Below the pieces are notes generated by a model that made no database searches, was not told where the DNA came from, and saw only the letters and a list, made by a program, of their open reading frames with translations. DNA of 35,458 nucleotides from Massilia niastensis DSM 21313 (GTDB lineage Bacteria > Pseudomonadota > Gammaproteobacteria > Burkholderiales > Burkholderiaceae_D), in contig NZ_KB908132.1 of the NCBI RefSeq assembly GCF_000382345.1, forward strand, positions 1 through 35,458, written 5' to 3'. Shown here in pieces: positions 27,170 through 35,458 of this stretch (positions are counted from its first letter, which is position 1; each line of letters starts with the position of its first letter). The position numbers and the translations under genes are program-made.

Positions 27170-30100
27170 ATGAATTCCCCCCTGTCACCCGCGCAGCAAA
27201 GCGCCCTGGCCCAGGTCTCGATCGACGACAAGTACACCCTGGCCAAAGGCCGCGTCTACATCAGCGGCACGCAAGCCCTGGTGCGCCTGCCCATGCTGCA
27301 ACAGGAACGCGATCGCCGCGCCGGCCTGAATACGGCCGGCTATGTGTCCGGCTATCGCGGCTCGCCGCTCGGCGCGCTCGACCAGCAGCTGTGGAAGGCG
27401 AAAAGCCACCTGGCGCAGCACGACATCGTGTTCCAGCCCGGCGTGAACGAGGAACTGGCGGCGACGGCGGTCTGGGGCAGCCAGCAGACCGGGCTCTGGC
27501 CCGGCGCCACCCACGACGGCGTGTTCGGCATGTGGTACGGAAAAGGACCGGGCGTGGACCGCTGCGGCGACGTCTTCAAGCACGGCAATTCCGCCGGCTC
27601 CTCGCCCCATGGCGGGGTGCTGGTGCTGGCCGGCGACGACCACGCCGCCAAGTCCTCGTCGGTCGCGCACCAGTCCGAGCATGCGCTGATCGCGGCCGGC
27701 ATCCCGATCCTGTATCCGTCGACTGTGCAGGAATACCTGGATTACGGATTGCACGGCTGGGCCCTGAGCCGCTACGCGGGCCTGTGGGTGGGCATGAAGT
27801 GCGTCACCGACGTGGTCGAATCGACGGCCTCGATCGATGTCGACCCCGACCGGGTGCAGGTCGTGCTGCCCTCCGACTTCACCATCCCGGAAGGCGGCCT
27901 GAACATCCGCTGGCCCGATCCGCCCCTGGACCAGGAAGCGCGCCTGGTGGACCACAAATGGTATGCGGCGCTGGCCTACCTGCGCGCCAACAGGATCAAC
28001 CGGATCGTCGTCGATTCCCCGCGCCCGAAGTTCGGGATCATCGCCGCCGGCAAGGCCTACCTCGACGTGCGCCAGGCGCTCGCCGATCTCGGCCTGGACG
28101 ATGCGGCCTGCGCCGAAGTCGGCATCCGCGTGCTGAAGCTCGGCTGCGTATGGCCGCTCGACCCGCAGATCGCACGGGAGTTCGCGACGGGACTGGACGA
28201 AATCCTGGTGGTCGAGGAAAAGCGCCAGATCGTCGAATACGCGCTCAAGGAAGAGCTGTACAACTGGAACGAGCAGGTACGCCCCAAGGTGTATGGCAAG
28301 TTCGACGGGCGCGACAACGAAGGCGGCGAGTGGTCGGTGCCGCGCGGCGACTGGCTGCTGCCTTCCCGCTGCGAGCTCTCCCCCGCCCTGATCGCCCGGG
28401 CGATCGCGCGCCGCCTCGACAGGAACAGCCTGCCCGCGGCCGTGCTCGACCGGATCCATGCGCGCATGGCCGTGATCGACGCCAAGGAGCGCCAGCTGCA
28501 CCCGACCGACGTCGCCGAACGCCGCCCCTGGTTCTGCTCCGGTTGCCCCCACAATACCTCGACCCGGGTGCCCGAAGGCTCGCGCGCCACGGCCGGCATC
28601 GGTTGCCACTACATGGCGCAGTGGATGGACCGCAGCACCGAAACCTTCAGCCAGATGGGCGGCGAAGGCGTGGCCTGGCTCGGCCAGATGCACTTCACCA
28701 GCGAAAGGCACATCTTCGTCAACCTCGGCGACGGTACCTATTTCCACTCCGGCCAGCTGGCCATCCGCGCTGCGGTCGCCGCGCGCGCCAACGCGACCTA
28801 CAAGATCCTGTACAACGACGCGGTGGCGATGACCGGCGGCCAGCCGGTCGACGGCGTGCTGACCGTGCCGCAGATCGCGCACCAGCTGCAGGCCGAGGGC
28901 GTGGCGAAGATCGTCATCGTGACCGACGAACCCGAGAAGTACACGGGCGCGGTGCCGCTGCCGGCCGGGACCACGGTGCACCACCGCGACGAACTCGACG
29001 CGATCCAGAAGTCGCTGCGCCTCGTGCCCGGCGTGACGATCCTGATCTACGACCAGACCTGCGCCACCGAGAAGCGCCGGCGCCGTACCCGCGGCAAGGC
29101 GCCGGACCCGGCGCGGCGCGCCTTCATCAACGAGGCGGTGTGCGAAGGCTGCGGCGACTGCTCGGTGCAGTCCAACTGCCTCTCGATCGAGCCGCTGGCG
29201 ACGCCGCTCGGCACCAAGCGCAAGATCAACCAGTCGTCCTGCAACAAGGATTTCTCCTGCGTCAAGGGCTTCTGCCCGAGCTTCGTCACGGCGGAGGGCG
29301 CGGCCATGCGCAAGCCCGCCACCGCTGCGCCGAGCACCGACCTCGCCGCCAGGATCGCCGCGCTCCCGCTGCCGGTCCCTGCCCCGCTCGACGCCCCCTA
29401 CCGCATCGTCGTGACCGGCGTCGGCGGCACCGGGGTCGTCACCGTCGGCGCCCTGCTGGGCATGGCCGCCCACCTCGAGCGCAAGGGCGTGAGCGTGCTC
29501 GACATGGCTGGCCTGGCGCAGAAAGGCGGCGCAGTGGTGAGCCACGTCCAGATCGCACCGGCGCCGGAAGGCTTGCACGCGACCCGGGTCGGGACCGGCG
29601 AGGCGGACCTGGTCATCGGCTGCGACACGCTGGTGACGGCATCGCCGGAAGTCCTGTCCAAGACGCGTGAAGGCCAGACGCGCGCGGTCGTGAATACGGC
29701 GAACACGCCCACCGCCGACTTCGTCAAGAATCCGCGCTGGCGCTTCCCTGGCGAGCAGGCGCAGCAGGCGCTGCGCGGCAGCATCGGCGAACAATGCGAT
29801 TTCCTCGACGCCCACGCGGCCGCGCTGCAGTTGCTGGGTGATGCGATCTACGCCAACCCGCTGCTGCTCGGCTTTGCATGGCAGCGCGGATGGGTGCCGC
29901 TGGCCTACGAGGGCATGGTGCGCGCCATCGAACTGAACAATGTTGCGGTGGAGAAGAATCGGCGCGCTTTCGACTTCGGACGCTACCTGGCCCACCACGG
30001 CGTCGACGCCCTCGGCGCCATGGCGCCGGCCAGGGCGGTGCCGGTGGTGCTGCACCTGCGCGAGTCGCTCGATGCGATCGTCGCCGACCGCGGCGCGCTG

Positions 30101-30727
30101 CTCACGGCTTACCAGGACGCCGCCTACGCCCAGCGCTACCTGGATGCGGTGGCCAAGGTCCGCCGACGCGAACAGCTGGCTGGCGACGCCAGGCGCCTGC
30201 CCGTCACCACGGCGGTGGCGCGCAATCTCGCCAGGCTGATGGCCTACAAGGACGAATACGAGGTCGCCCGCCTGTACGCCGACCCGGCCTTCCTCGACAA
30301 GCTGCGCACCCAGTTCGACGGCGAACCCGGCAAGGATTACACGCTGAACTTCCACCTGGCGCCGCCGCTGCTGCGCAAGCGCGATGCCGAAGGCCAGGCC
30401 GTCAAGCAGCGCTTCGGCCCCTGGATGCTGCCCGTGTTCCGCGTCCTGTCGAAGCTGAAGGGATTGCGCGGCACGCCCTTCGATCCCTTCGGACGCACGG
30501 AGGAGCGCCACGCCGAGCGGCAACTGGTCACGGACTACGTCGGCCTGGTCGAGGAATTGGCCGGTAGCCTGAGCCTCGAGAACGCCGACACGGCCGTCCA
30601 ACTGGCCAGCCTGCCGGACCAGATCCGCGGCTACGGCCGGGTGAAGGAAAAGTCCATGACGGCCGCCGCCGCCGAGCGCGCGCGCCTGCTGGACGCCTAT
30701 CGCGGGAAGGCCGCGGCGGCGGCGTGA
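27170..30727 (+). CDS. Indolepyruvate ferredoxin oxidoreductase, fused form
   Basis: A 1185-residue single-chain 2-oxoacid oxidoreductase that oxidatively decarboxylates aryl pyruvates (from Trp, Phe, Tyr) to acyl-CoA, passing electrons to ferredoxin. It joins the IorA and IorB functions. The N-terminal pyrimidine-binding domain has GYVSGYRGSPLGALD (about 57-71). The TPP domain has VNLGDGTYFHSGQ (about 517-529). A 4Fe-4S Cys cluster is at about 657-705 (CEGCGDC, CNKDFSCVKGFC). The gamma domain starts VTGVGGTGVVTVGALLG (about 745-761). AAGGAG precedes the ATG. A TATACT -10 is at 27138-27143. A strong terminator follows. The fused form is typical of proteobacteria. Confidence 0.92.
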   Translation: MNSPLSPAQQSALAQVSIDDKYTLAKGRVYISGTQALVRLPMLQQERDRRAGLNTAGYVSGYRGSPLGALDQQLWKAKSHLAQHDIVFQPGVNEELAATAVWGSQQTGLWPGATHDGVFGMWYGKGPGVDRCGDVFKHGNSAGSSPHGGVLVLAGDDHAAKSSSVAHQSEHALIAAGIPILYPSTVQEYLDYGLHGWALSRYAGLWVGMKCVTDVVESTASIDVDPDRVQVVLPSDFTIPEGGLNIRWPDPPLDQEARLVDHKWYAALAYLRANRINRIVVDSPRPKFGIIAAGKAYLDVRQALADLGLDDAACAEVGIRVLKLGCVWPLDPQIAREFATGLDEILVVEEKRQIVEYALKEELYNWNEQVRPKVYGKFDGRDNEGGEWSVPRGDWLLPSRCELSPALIARAIARRLDRNSLPAAVLDRIHARMAVIDAKERQLHPTDVAERRPWFCSGCPHNTSTRVPEGSRATAGIGCHYMAQWMDRSTETFSQMGGEGVAWLGQMHFTSERHIFVNLGDGTYFHSGQLAIRAAVAARANATYKILYNDAVAMTGGQPVDGVLTVPQIAHQLQAEGVAKIVIVTDEPEKYTGAVPLPAGTTVHHRDELDAIQKSLRLVPGVTILIYDQTCATEKRRRRTRGKAPDPARRAFINEAVCEGCGDCSVQSNCLSIEPLATPLGTKRKINQSSCNKDFSCVKGFCPSFVTAEGAAMRKPATAAPSTDLAARIAALPLPVPAPLDAPYRIVVTGVGGTGVVTVGALLGMAAHLERKGVSVLDMAGLAQKGGAVVSHVQIAPAPEGLHATRVGTGEADLVIGCDTLVTASPEVLSKTREGQTRAVVNTANTPTADFVKNPRWRFPGEQAQQALRGSIGEQCDFLDAHAAALQLLGDAIYANPLLLGFAWQRGWVPLAYEGMVRAIELNNVAVEKNRRAFDFGRYLAHHGVDALGAMAPARAVPVVLHLRESLDAIVADRGALLTAYQDAAYAQRYLDAVAKVRRREQLAGDARRLPVTTAVARNLARLMAYKDEYEVARLYADPAFLDKLRTQFDGEPGKDYTLNFHLAPPLLRKRDAEGQAVKQRFGPWMLPVFRVLSKLKGLRGTPFDPFGRTEERHAERQLVTDYVGLVEELAGSLSLENADTAVQLASLPDQIRGYGRVKEKSMTAAAAERARLLDAYRGKAAAAA

Positions 30728-30773
30728 CGTCCCGGTGAGACACTATCGTCGGCACGAGTGCAGATGATATGAT

Positions 30774-30807
30774 GGCAACGGACTGTCTCTGCAGTCCGTT
30801 GCCTTTT
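30774..30807 (+). terminator. Intrinsic terminator after indolepyruvate oxidoreductase
   Basis: Perfect 12-bp stem GGCAACGGACTG/CAGTCCGTTGCC, 6-nt loop and TTTT, 46 nt after the stop. It separates this gene from the following LysR gene on the same strand. Confidence 0.9.
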
Positions 30808-30826
30808 GCCTTCCACTGATCGGTGC

Positions 30827-31729
30827 ATGAATAATTTGCTGAGAAAGCTCGACTTGACCTCGCTGCGCCTCTTCGTCGCGGTGTGTCAGGAGCGTAATAT
30901 TGCTCGCGCAGCGGAACGGGAATTCATCGCGCCCTCCGCGGTGAGCCGGCGTATCGCCGAGATCGAGGCCGCGATCGGGCTGCCGGTCATCGAACGCAAG
31001 TCGCGCGGCATCGACATCACCCCCGTCGGCGAAACCCTGCTGCGCCATGCGCTGCTCGTGATCGGGAATATCGAAACCCTCGGCGCCGAACTGTCCCAGT
31101 TCTTCACCGGCGCCAAGGGCAACGTCCGGATGGTCGCCAACCTGGCCTCGATCGTCCAGTTCCTGCCCGAAGACATCGCCTCCTTCCAGCGCCTGTTCCC
31201 GGAAGTGCATATCGACGTCGAGGAACAGAACAGCGCCGAGGTCTTGAAGACGCTCGAGGAGCGCGGCGCCGATTTCGGCATCTGCAATGTCATTCCCGGC
31301 GTCGAAAAGTTCACCCAGTGGCCTTACCGCACGGATCGCCTGAGCCTGGCCGTGCCGCGCCACCACCGGCTCGCGGCCGCCACGCAGGTCGCGTTCGCCG
31401 ACGTCGTCGGCGAACACTTCGTGAGCTTGCCGGGCGGGAGCGCGCTGACCCAGCAGCTTGCGCAGGAAGCGGCGCGCCTGGGCCGGTCGATCTCCATCAA
31501 GATCCGGGTCGGCAGCCTGGATGCGCTGTGCCGCATGGTGCATGCCGGCCTGGGGATCGCCGTGGTGCCCCATATGGTCGGCGAGCTCAATGCAAGCAGC
31601 CTCGACCTGGCCGTGATCCCCCTCTCCGATCCCTGGGCGGTGCGCCAGCTCGTGATCGTCTCGAACGGGGCCGAACAGCTCAACGCGACCGCCACCGCCC
31701 TGGTCAACTTCCTGGCCAAGCAGGACTGA
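30827..31729 (+). CDS. LysR-type transcriptional regulator
   Basis: A 300-residue LysR protein. The HTH (about 8-65) has ERNIARAAEREFIAPSAVSR, and the effector domain spans about 95-295. The start at ATG 30827 is chosen by the family N-terminus; the ribosome site is weak. The terminator just upstream shows that it does not belong to the indolepyruvate transcript. It precedes the aconitase-like and RraA-like genes on the same strand, so it most likely regulates them, with a carboxylate effector expected. An ATTGG/CCAAT inverted repeat (31781-31809) lies in the gap to the next gene and may be its site. Confidence 0.87.
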   Translation: MNNLLRKLDLTSLRLFVAVCQERNIARAAEREFIAPSAVSRRIAEIEAAIGLPVIERKSRGIDITPVGETLLRHALLVIGNIETLGAELSQFFTGAKGNVRMVANLASIVQFLPEDIASFQRLFPEVHIDVEEQNSAEVLKTLEERGADFGICNVIPGVEKFTQWPYRTDRLSLAVPRHHRLAAATQVAFADVVGEHFVSLPGGSALTQQLAQEAARLGRSISIKIRVGSLDALCRMVHAGLGIAVVPHMVGELNASSLDLAVIPLSDPWAVRQLVIVSNGAEQLNATATALVNFLAKQD

Positions 31730-31826
31730 GCGAGCCACGGTGCGATCCCGGCGTCTCGCATCGAGAAGCCAGCAATCCCGATTGGTCACTGTATCGCCGG
31801 GGTGCCAATGGTTATATTTCCTGTAT

Positions 31827-31861
31827 CCGGAAGGCGACGCTGCCAGCAGCGGCTCTTCCGG
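31827..31861 (+). other. Leader hairpin before the aconitase-like gene
   Basis: Two-part stem: CCGGAAG (31827-31833) with CTTCCGG (31855-31861), and an inner CGCTG/CAGCG (31838-31851) closed by CCAG. It lies 39 nt before the ATG and just after a TATATT box (31813-31818). It may control translation or be a transcription pause. There is no T tract, so it is not a standard terminator. Confidence 0.4.
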
Positions 31862-31900
31862 TGCAGAAGAAAAGAAGCCCTTGGCCCAACCCGATACCCT

Positions 31901-33871
31901 ATGACTACCTTGACCCTCAACGGCCGCATCCTGTTCCTGACGTCCGACCCGGCCCGGATCGACGCCCAGCTCGCCGGCCAGGACCTGACCCTTGCCGAGG
32001 CCGGAGCGTTGCGCGACGAGATCTCGACCGACGAGATCACGCCGATCCCGGTCCTGACCTATTACGACGAGCGCCTGGGCAGCTACCCCTACGTCGGCCT
32101 GGAATGCGGCGGCCGGCTGCCGATCGCCGCCAACGGCATCAAGAACGGCCGCTTCAGCGTGACCGTCGCGGGCAAGCGCTACGGCAAGGGTTCCTCGCGC
32201 GAGCACAGCCCGGTGGCCGAGCGCGAAGCCGGCATCCGGCTGGTGATCGCCGAAAGCTTCGAGCGCATCTACCGCCAGAACGCCGACAACGTCGGCATCT
32301 TCACCTCGACCGACTTCGGCCTGGTCGAGCGCATCGCGCGCGGCGAGCCGATCGACATCGAGGAGCTGGTCGCTTCGCGCGACAGCGTCGCGGCCGCCAT
32401 CCTGCGCAGCGGCGGCCTGCTGCGCTACGGCCGCGAACGGATGCGCAAGGTCAGCCGCCATGCGCCCGCTCCCGGCGCCGGCCCGCTGACCCTGGCCGAG
32501 AAGATCCTGGCGCGCCACCTGGTGAGCACCGAGGATGCCCCCGCCACCCTGGAACCGGGCAGCGGCGGCTTCGTGCGCGCCGACTGGCGCTTCATCCACG
32601 AGTACTACACCGGCATGTGCACCCACATGCTGCACAAGGAATTCGGGCGTCCGCTCGCGCTGCACGACCCGGCGACCATCCTCGCCTTCGAGGACCACCT
32701 GTCGTACTCGAACCGCAGCCCGGTCCACATCAGGAACGGCCTGACGGCGAACGTGCGCCACCTGTCGGACGCGCACCGCGCCTTCGCCGAGGACTACGGC
32801 ATCCGCAACCACGGCTACCTGGGCGGGGTCGACGTCGCCGCCGGCGAAGGCTCCGAGGGCATCTCCCACGCCATGATGGCGGAGAACTACGCCCTGCCCG
32901 GCCAGGTCGTGGTCGGCACCGACTCGCACACGCCGCACAGCGGCGCCCTGGGCTGCCTGGCCTTCGGCGTCGGCACCACCGACATGGCCAACAGCATGGT
33001 GAGCGGCGCAGTGCGCCTGACCGTACCGCGTTCCCTGCTGGTCGAGTTCACCGGCCAACTGCCGGCCGGCGTCACCGCCAAGGACCTGGTCCTGCACCTG
33101 CTGGCCACGCCGCAGATCAAGGCCGGCGCCGGTGTCGGGAAGGTCTTCGAGTTCGCCGGCCCGGCGGTCGAGCGCCTGTCGACCGACGAGCGCACGACCC
33201 TGACCAACATGACCGCCGAACTGGGCGGCTTCAGCGGCATCGTCGCGCCGGACCAGGAAACGGTGCGCTTCCTGCGCGAGCGCCGCGGGGTCGATTTCGT
33301 CGTCGAAGACTGGATGCGCAGCGATCCCGGCGCGCACTATGCCGACACCATCCGCATCGATTGCGCGCTTCTCAGCCCCATGGTGGCCAGCCCGGGCGAT
33401 CCGGGCAACGGCATCGCGCTGGGCGAGCTGATGGAGCGCGTGCGCTTCGACATCGCCTACGGCGGCTCGTGCACGGCCGGCAAGCGCGAGGACTTCGACC
33501 ACTACCACGAAGTGCTCGCCTGGGCGGTCGAGCACGGCCTGCGCGTGCCGGAAGGCGTCAAGCTGTACCTGCAGTTCGGCACCGCCGCGGTGCGCGACTA
33601 CTGCATCGAGCGCGGCTACCTGCAGACCTTCGAGCGGGCCGGCGCCGAACTGCTGCAGCCGGCCTGCGGCGCCTGCGCCAACTGCGGCCCGGGTTCGTCG
33701 ACCGACGCCGGCCAGGTGACCGTGAGCGCCATCAACCGCAATTTCCCCGGCCGTTCCGGTCCGGGCAAGGTGTGGCTGGCCAGTCCCCCGACCGTCGCCG
33801 CGAGCGCCATCGCGGGCGAGCTGGTCTCGTTCGCCGAGCTCCAGGCAAGGACCGCTCCGCGCCAGGCATGA
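31901..33871 (+). CDS. Aconitase/isopropylmalate-isomerase family hydro-lyase with swapped domain order (LeuD-like then LeuC-like)
   Basis: A 656-residue fused enzyme of the aconitase superfamily. The N-terminal swivel domain (about 1-185) carries STDEITP and KRYGKGSSREHSP (about 92-104), the LeuD signature. The catalytic part (about 200-650) carries VVGTDSHTPHSGALGCLAFGVGTTD, a Cys at about 524 and the CGACANCGP cluster site (Cys 589, 592), i.e. the three 4Fe-4S ligands with LeuC-like spacing. Normal aconitases and fused Leu1 place the swivel domain last, so this is a permuted fusion. It catalyses dehydration/hydration of a hydroxy di- or tricarboxylate; the substrate is unknown. The start MTTLTLNGR lacks a clear ribosome site. 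RraA-like and LysR neighbours point to a catabolic pathway, not leucine synthesis. Confidence 0.88.
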   Translation: MTTLTLNGRILFLTSDPARIDAQLAGQDLTLAEAGALRDEISTDEITPIPVLTYYDERLGSYPYVGLECGGRLPIAANGIKNGRFSVTVAGKRYGKGSSREHSPVAEREAGIRLVIAESFERIYRQNADNVGIFTSTDFGLVERIARGEPIDIEELVASRDSVAAAILRSGGLLRYGRERMRKVSRHAPAPGAGPLTLAEKILARHLVSTEDAPATLEPGSGGFVRADWRFIHEYYTGMCTHMLHKEFGRPLALHDPATILAFEDHLSYSNRSPVHIRNGLTANVRHLSDAHRAFAEDYGIRNHGYLGGVDVAAGEGSEGISHAMMAENYALPGQVVVGTDSHTPHSGALGCLAFGVGTTDMANSMVSGAVRLTVPRSLLVEFTGQLPAGVTAKDLVLHLLATPQIKAGAGVGKVFEFAGPAVERLSTDERTTLTNMTAELGGFSGIVAPDQETVRFLRERRGVDFVVEDWMRSDPGAHYADTIRIDCALLSPMVASPGDPGNGIALGELMERVRFDIAYGGSCTAGKREDFDHYHEVLAWAVEHGLRVPEGVKLYLQFGTAAVRDYCIERGYLQTFERAGAELLQPACGACANCGPGSSTDAGQVTVSAINRNFPGRSGPGKVWLASPPTVAASAIAGELVSFAELQARTAPRQA

Positions 33872-33916
33872 GGGCACGCATGCCGTGACGAATCACAGAT
33901 TGGAGGAGACAAGCAG

Positions 33917-34465
33917 ATGGAAACCCTGATTTCCACAGCGGACCTGTGCGACCGTTTCCTGGGCCGACCGGACGGATTGCAGGTGGTGGCGCCGGGCTTG
34001 CAGTCCTTCGGCGGCCGCAAGGCCTACCGGGGGCGGATCGCGACTGCCGCTCCAGGCAAGCCCGGGGGCGCGGTCCGGCTGCACGATATCCTCGCCGAGC
34101 CCGGCAACGGCCGCGTGCTGGTCGTCGACGGCCAGGCCATCGAGCGATGGGCGGTGCTGGGCGACCAGCTGGCGGCGCTCGGCCAGCGGCATGGCTGGGC
34201 AGGCGTGGTCCTGAACGGCTATGTGCGCGACGTGCGCGCACTCGCCGGTCTCGATTTCGGGGTCCATGCGCTGGGCGCCGTCCCGCTGCGGCCGCAGGAA
34301 TTCGACCCGACCGAGCGCGACCTTCCGCTGAGCTTCCGCCGCACCCGCTTCGTTCCCGGCAGCTGGCTGTACGCCGACGAGGACGGCATCGTCGTGTGCG
34401 TCGATTTCCAGCCCGGCGACACCAGGGCTCACCCATGTATCCAGCAACCGGGACCGGCATCGTGA
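33917..34465 (+). CDS. RraA/HMG-aldolase family protein
   Basis: A 182-residue protein of the RraA-like fold. This family contains 4-hydroxy-4-methyl-2-oxoglutarate/4-carboxy-4-hydroxy-2-oxoadipate aldolases, which give pyruvate plus pyruvate or oxaloacetate using a divalent metal, and also RNase E inhibitors. LGDQLAALG (81-89) and NGYVRDVRAL with Arg104-Asp105 match the aldolase metal/substrate site. GGAGGAG precedes the ATG by 8 nt. It lies 45 nt after the aconitase-like gene on the same strand, so the two should be co-transcribed. The pairing favours the aldolase role over RNA-degradosome control. A T8 run follows the stop, without a clear stem. Confidence 0.82.
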   Translation: METLISTADLCDRFLGRPDGLQVVAPGLQSFGGRKAYRGRIATAAPGKPGGAVRLHDILAEPGNGRVLVVDGQAIERWAVLGDQLAALGQRHGWAGVVLNGYVRDVRALAGLDFGVHALGAVPLRPQEFDPTERDLPLSFRRTRFVPGSWLYADEDGIVVCVDFQPGDTRAHPCIQQPGPAS

Positions 34466-34485
34466 TCCTTTTTTTTGCCTTTTAA

Positions 34486-34507
34486 TTGACGTTTACGTTA
34501 ACGTCAA
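34486..34507. promoter_or_regulatory. LiuR-type operator, copy 1
   Basis: 22-bp near-palindrome with arms TTGACGTT and AACGTCAA and a 6-bp centre TACGTT; 20 of 22 positions are symmetric. This is the form known for LiuR, the MerR-family regulator of branched-chain amino acid degradation in proteobacteria. A TATCAT -10-like box follows at 34515-34520. Confidence 0.7.
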
Positions 34508-34532
34508 ATGAAAGTATCATTCAAGAACCTGA

Positions 34533-34554
34533 TTGACGTTTACGTTAACGTCAA
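34533..34554. promoter_or_regulatory. LiuR-type operator, copy 2
   Basis: Identical 22-bp copy of the box at 34486, 47 bp further on and 41 bp before the liuA start. Two identical boxes suggest cooperative control or two promoters. Confidence 0.7.
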
Positions 34555-34595
34555 TCATACCTACCCTGCCAACCACCGTTCACCGTGAGGACGAC

Positions 34596-35458
34596 ATGCT
34601 GCATCTTCCAGGCTTGACCTTTGACCATGGCGACGACATCGCCGCACTGCGCGAAGCAGTCCAACAATTCGCGGCAAGCGAAATCGCCCCGCGCGCCGCC
34701 GAGATCGACCGCACCGACCAGTTCCCGATGGACCTGTGGAAGAAGATGGGCGAGCTCGGCCTGCTGGGCATCACGGTGGGCGAAGAATACGGCGGCGCCA
34801 GCATGGGCTACCTGGCGCACATCGTCGCCATGGAAGAAATCTCGCGCGCCTCGGCCTCGGTCGGCCTGTCGTATGGCGCGCACTCGAACCTGTGCGTCAA
34901 CCAGATCAAGCGCAACGGCACCGAAGAGCAGAAGCGCACCTACCTGCCGAAGCTGATCTCGGGCGAGCACGTCGGCGCACTGGCGATGTCGGAGCCGAAC
35001 GCCGGTTCGGACGTGGTCAGCATGAAGCTGCGCGCCGAGCTCAAGGGCGACCGCTACGTGCTCAACGGCACCAAGATGTGGATCACCAACGGTCCGGACG
35101 CCGACACCCTGGTGGTGTACGCCAAGACCGATATCGAGGCGGGTGCGCGCGGCATGACCGCCTTCCTGATCGAAAAGGGGTTCAAGGGCTTCTCGGTCGC
35201 GCAAAAGCTCGACAAGCTGGGCATGCGCGGCTCGCATACGGGCGAACTGGTGTTCCAGGATTGCGAAGTGCCGGTCGAGAACGTGCTGGGCGGGGTCGGC
35301 AAGGGCGTCAACGTGCTGATGTCGGGCCTGGACTTCGAGCGCACCGTGCTGTCGGGCGGTCCGCTGGGCATCATGGCGGCCTGCATGGACGTGGTGGTGC
35401 CCTACATCCACGAGCGCAAGCAGTTCGGCCAGGCGATCGGCGAATTCCAGCTGATGCA
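34596..35458 (+). CDS. liuA: Isovaleryl-CoA dehydrogenase, C-terminal part outside the window
   Basis: Flavin-dependent oxidation of isovaleryl-CoA to 3-methylcrotonyl-CoA in leucine degradation. 287 of about 390 residues are visible. The N-terminal helical domain ends near 120. The acyl-CoA dehydrogenase signature is ALAMSEPNAGSDVVSMKLRA (about 128-147), with the flavin-site block MWITNGPDADTLVVYAKTD and GMRGSHTGELVFQDCEVP in the beta domain. The window ends in the C-terminal helical domain at ERKQFGQAIGEFQLM, before or near the catalytic region. GTGAGGA precedes the ATG. Two LiuR boxes upstream support liuA as first gene of a liu operon running to the right. Confidence 0.93.
   Translation, partial: MLHLPGLTFDHGDDIAALREAVQQFAASEIAPRAAEIDRTDQFPMDLWKKMGELGLLGITVGEEYGGASMGYLAHIVAMEEISRASASVGLSYGAHSNLCVNQIKRNGTEEQKRTYLPKLISGEHVGALAMSEPNAGSDVVSMKLRAELKGDRYVLNGTKMWITNGPDADTLVVYAKTDIEAGARGMTAFLIEKGFKGFSVAQKLDKLGMRGSHTGELVFQDCEVPVENVLGGVGKGVNVLMSGLDFERTVLSGGPLGIMAACMDVVVPYIHERKQFGQAIGEFQLM

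Noticed and set aside
27185..30601. Very long open frame on the minus strand opposite the indolepyruvate oxidoreductase
   Set aside because: It is antisense to a gene with complete family motifs. The translation is His/Arg/Asp/Gly-rich without domains, as expected from high-GC codon bias.

Overview
The window is GC-rich, densely coding DNA. Codon use and gene content (fused indolepyruvate ferredoxin oxidoreductase, Neisserial-type porin, many LysR regulators, beta-ketoadipate and leucine catabolism) point to a betaproteobacterium, most likely an Oxalobacteraceae soil or rhizosphere organism such as Massilia or a relative. This placement is inferred from gene content and not from a marker gene. 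No rRNA, tRNA, CRISPR array, insertion sequence or phage gene was seen. It reads as chromosomal accessory metabolism.

Layout. (1) 1-2.7 kb: catechol ortho-cleavage genes catB-catA (catA runs off the left edge), divergent from their LysR regulator catR, with an overlapping ATAC/GTAT operator in front of catR. (2) 3-4.1 kb: an isolated UDP-galactopyranose mutase (glf). (3) 4.2-9.7 kb: the most unusual region. Three paralogous cytoplasmic proteins resemble the desulfinase DszB/BdsB and would normally be auto-annotated as ABC substrate-binding proteins. They flank a sigma-54 activator without a sensory domain (SfnR-like) and an NAD(P)H:FMN reductase. Sigma-54 (-24/-12) promoters can be read in front of all three paralogs and the reductase. 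I interpret this as a sulfur-scavenging, sulfinate-desulfinating locus under sigma-54 control. Two paralogs keep the Cys/His/Arg catalytic set known from DszB; the third has lost Cys and His.

(4) 9.8-19.5 kb: diheme cytochrome c, small exported protein, glucose-6-phosphate dehydrogenase (zwf), a secreted GH3 glycosidase with a LacI-type palindrome upstream, a DoxX membrane protein, a cNMP-binding/thioredoxin-reductase-like flavoprotein without redox cysteines, an Hsp31/DJ-1 family protein and a DUF2721 membrane protein. (5) 19.6-24.5 kb: a large membrane protein of unknown function, a LysR regulator divergent from a GST and a PNPOx-like flavin protein, and an open frame without a usable start codon. 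(6) 24.5-27 kb: a porin followed by a cytochrome P450 on the same strand. (7) 27-30.8 kb: the fused indolepyruvate oxidoreductase, ending at a strong terminator.

(8) 30.8-34.5 kb: a LysR regulator, an aconitase/isopropylmalate-isomerase-like enzyme with the swivel (LeuD) domain placed before the Fe-S (LeuC) domains, and an RraA/HMG-aldolase family protein. Together they look like a hydratase plus aldolase catabolic module. (9) 34.5 kb to the end: two 22-bp LiuR-type boxes before liuA (isovaleryl-CoA dehydrogenase), which runs off the right edge and probably begins a leucine degradation operon.
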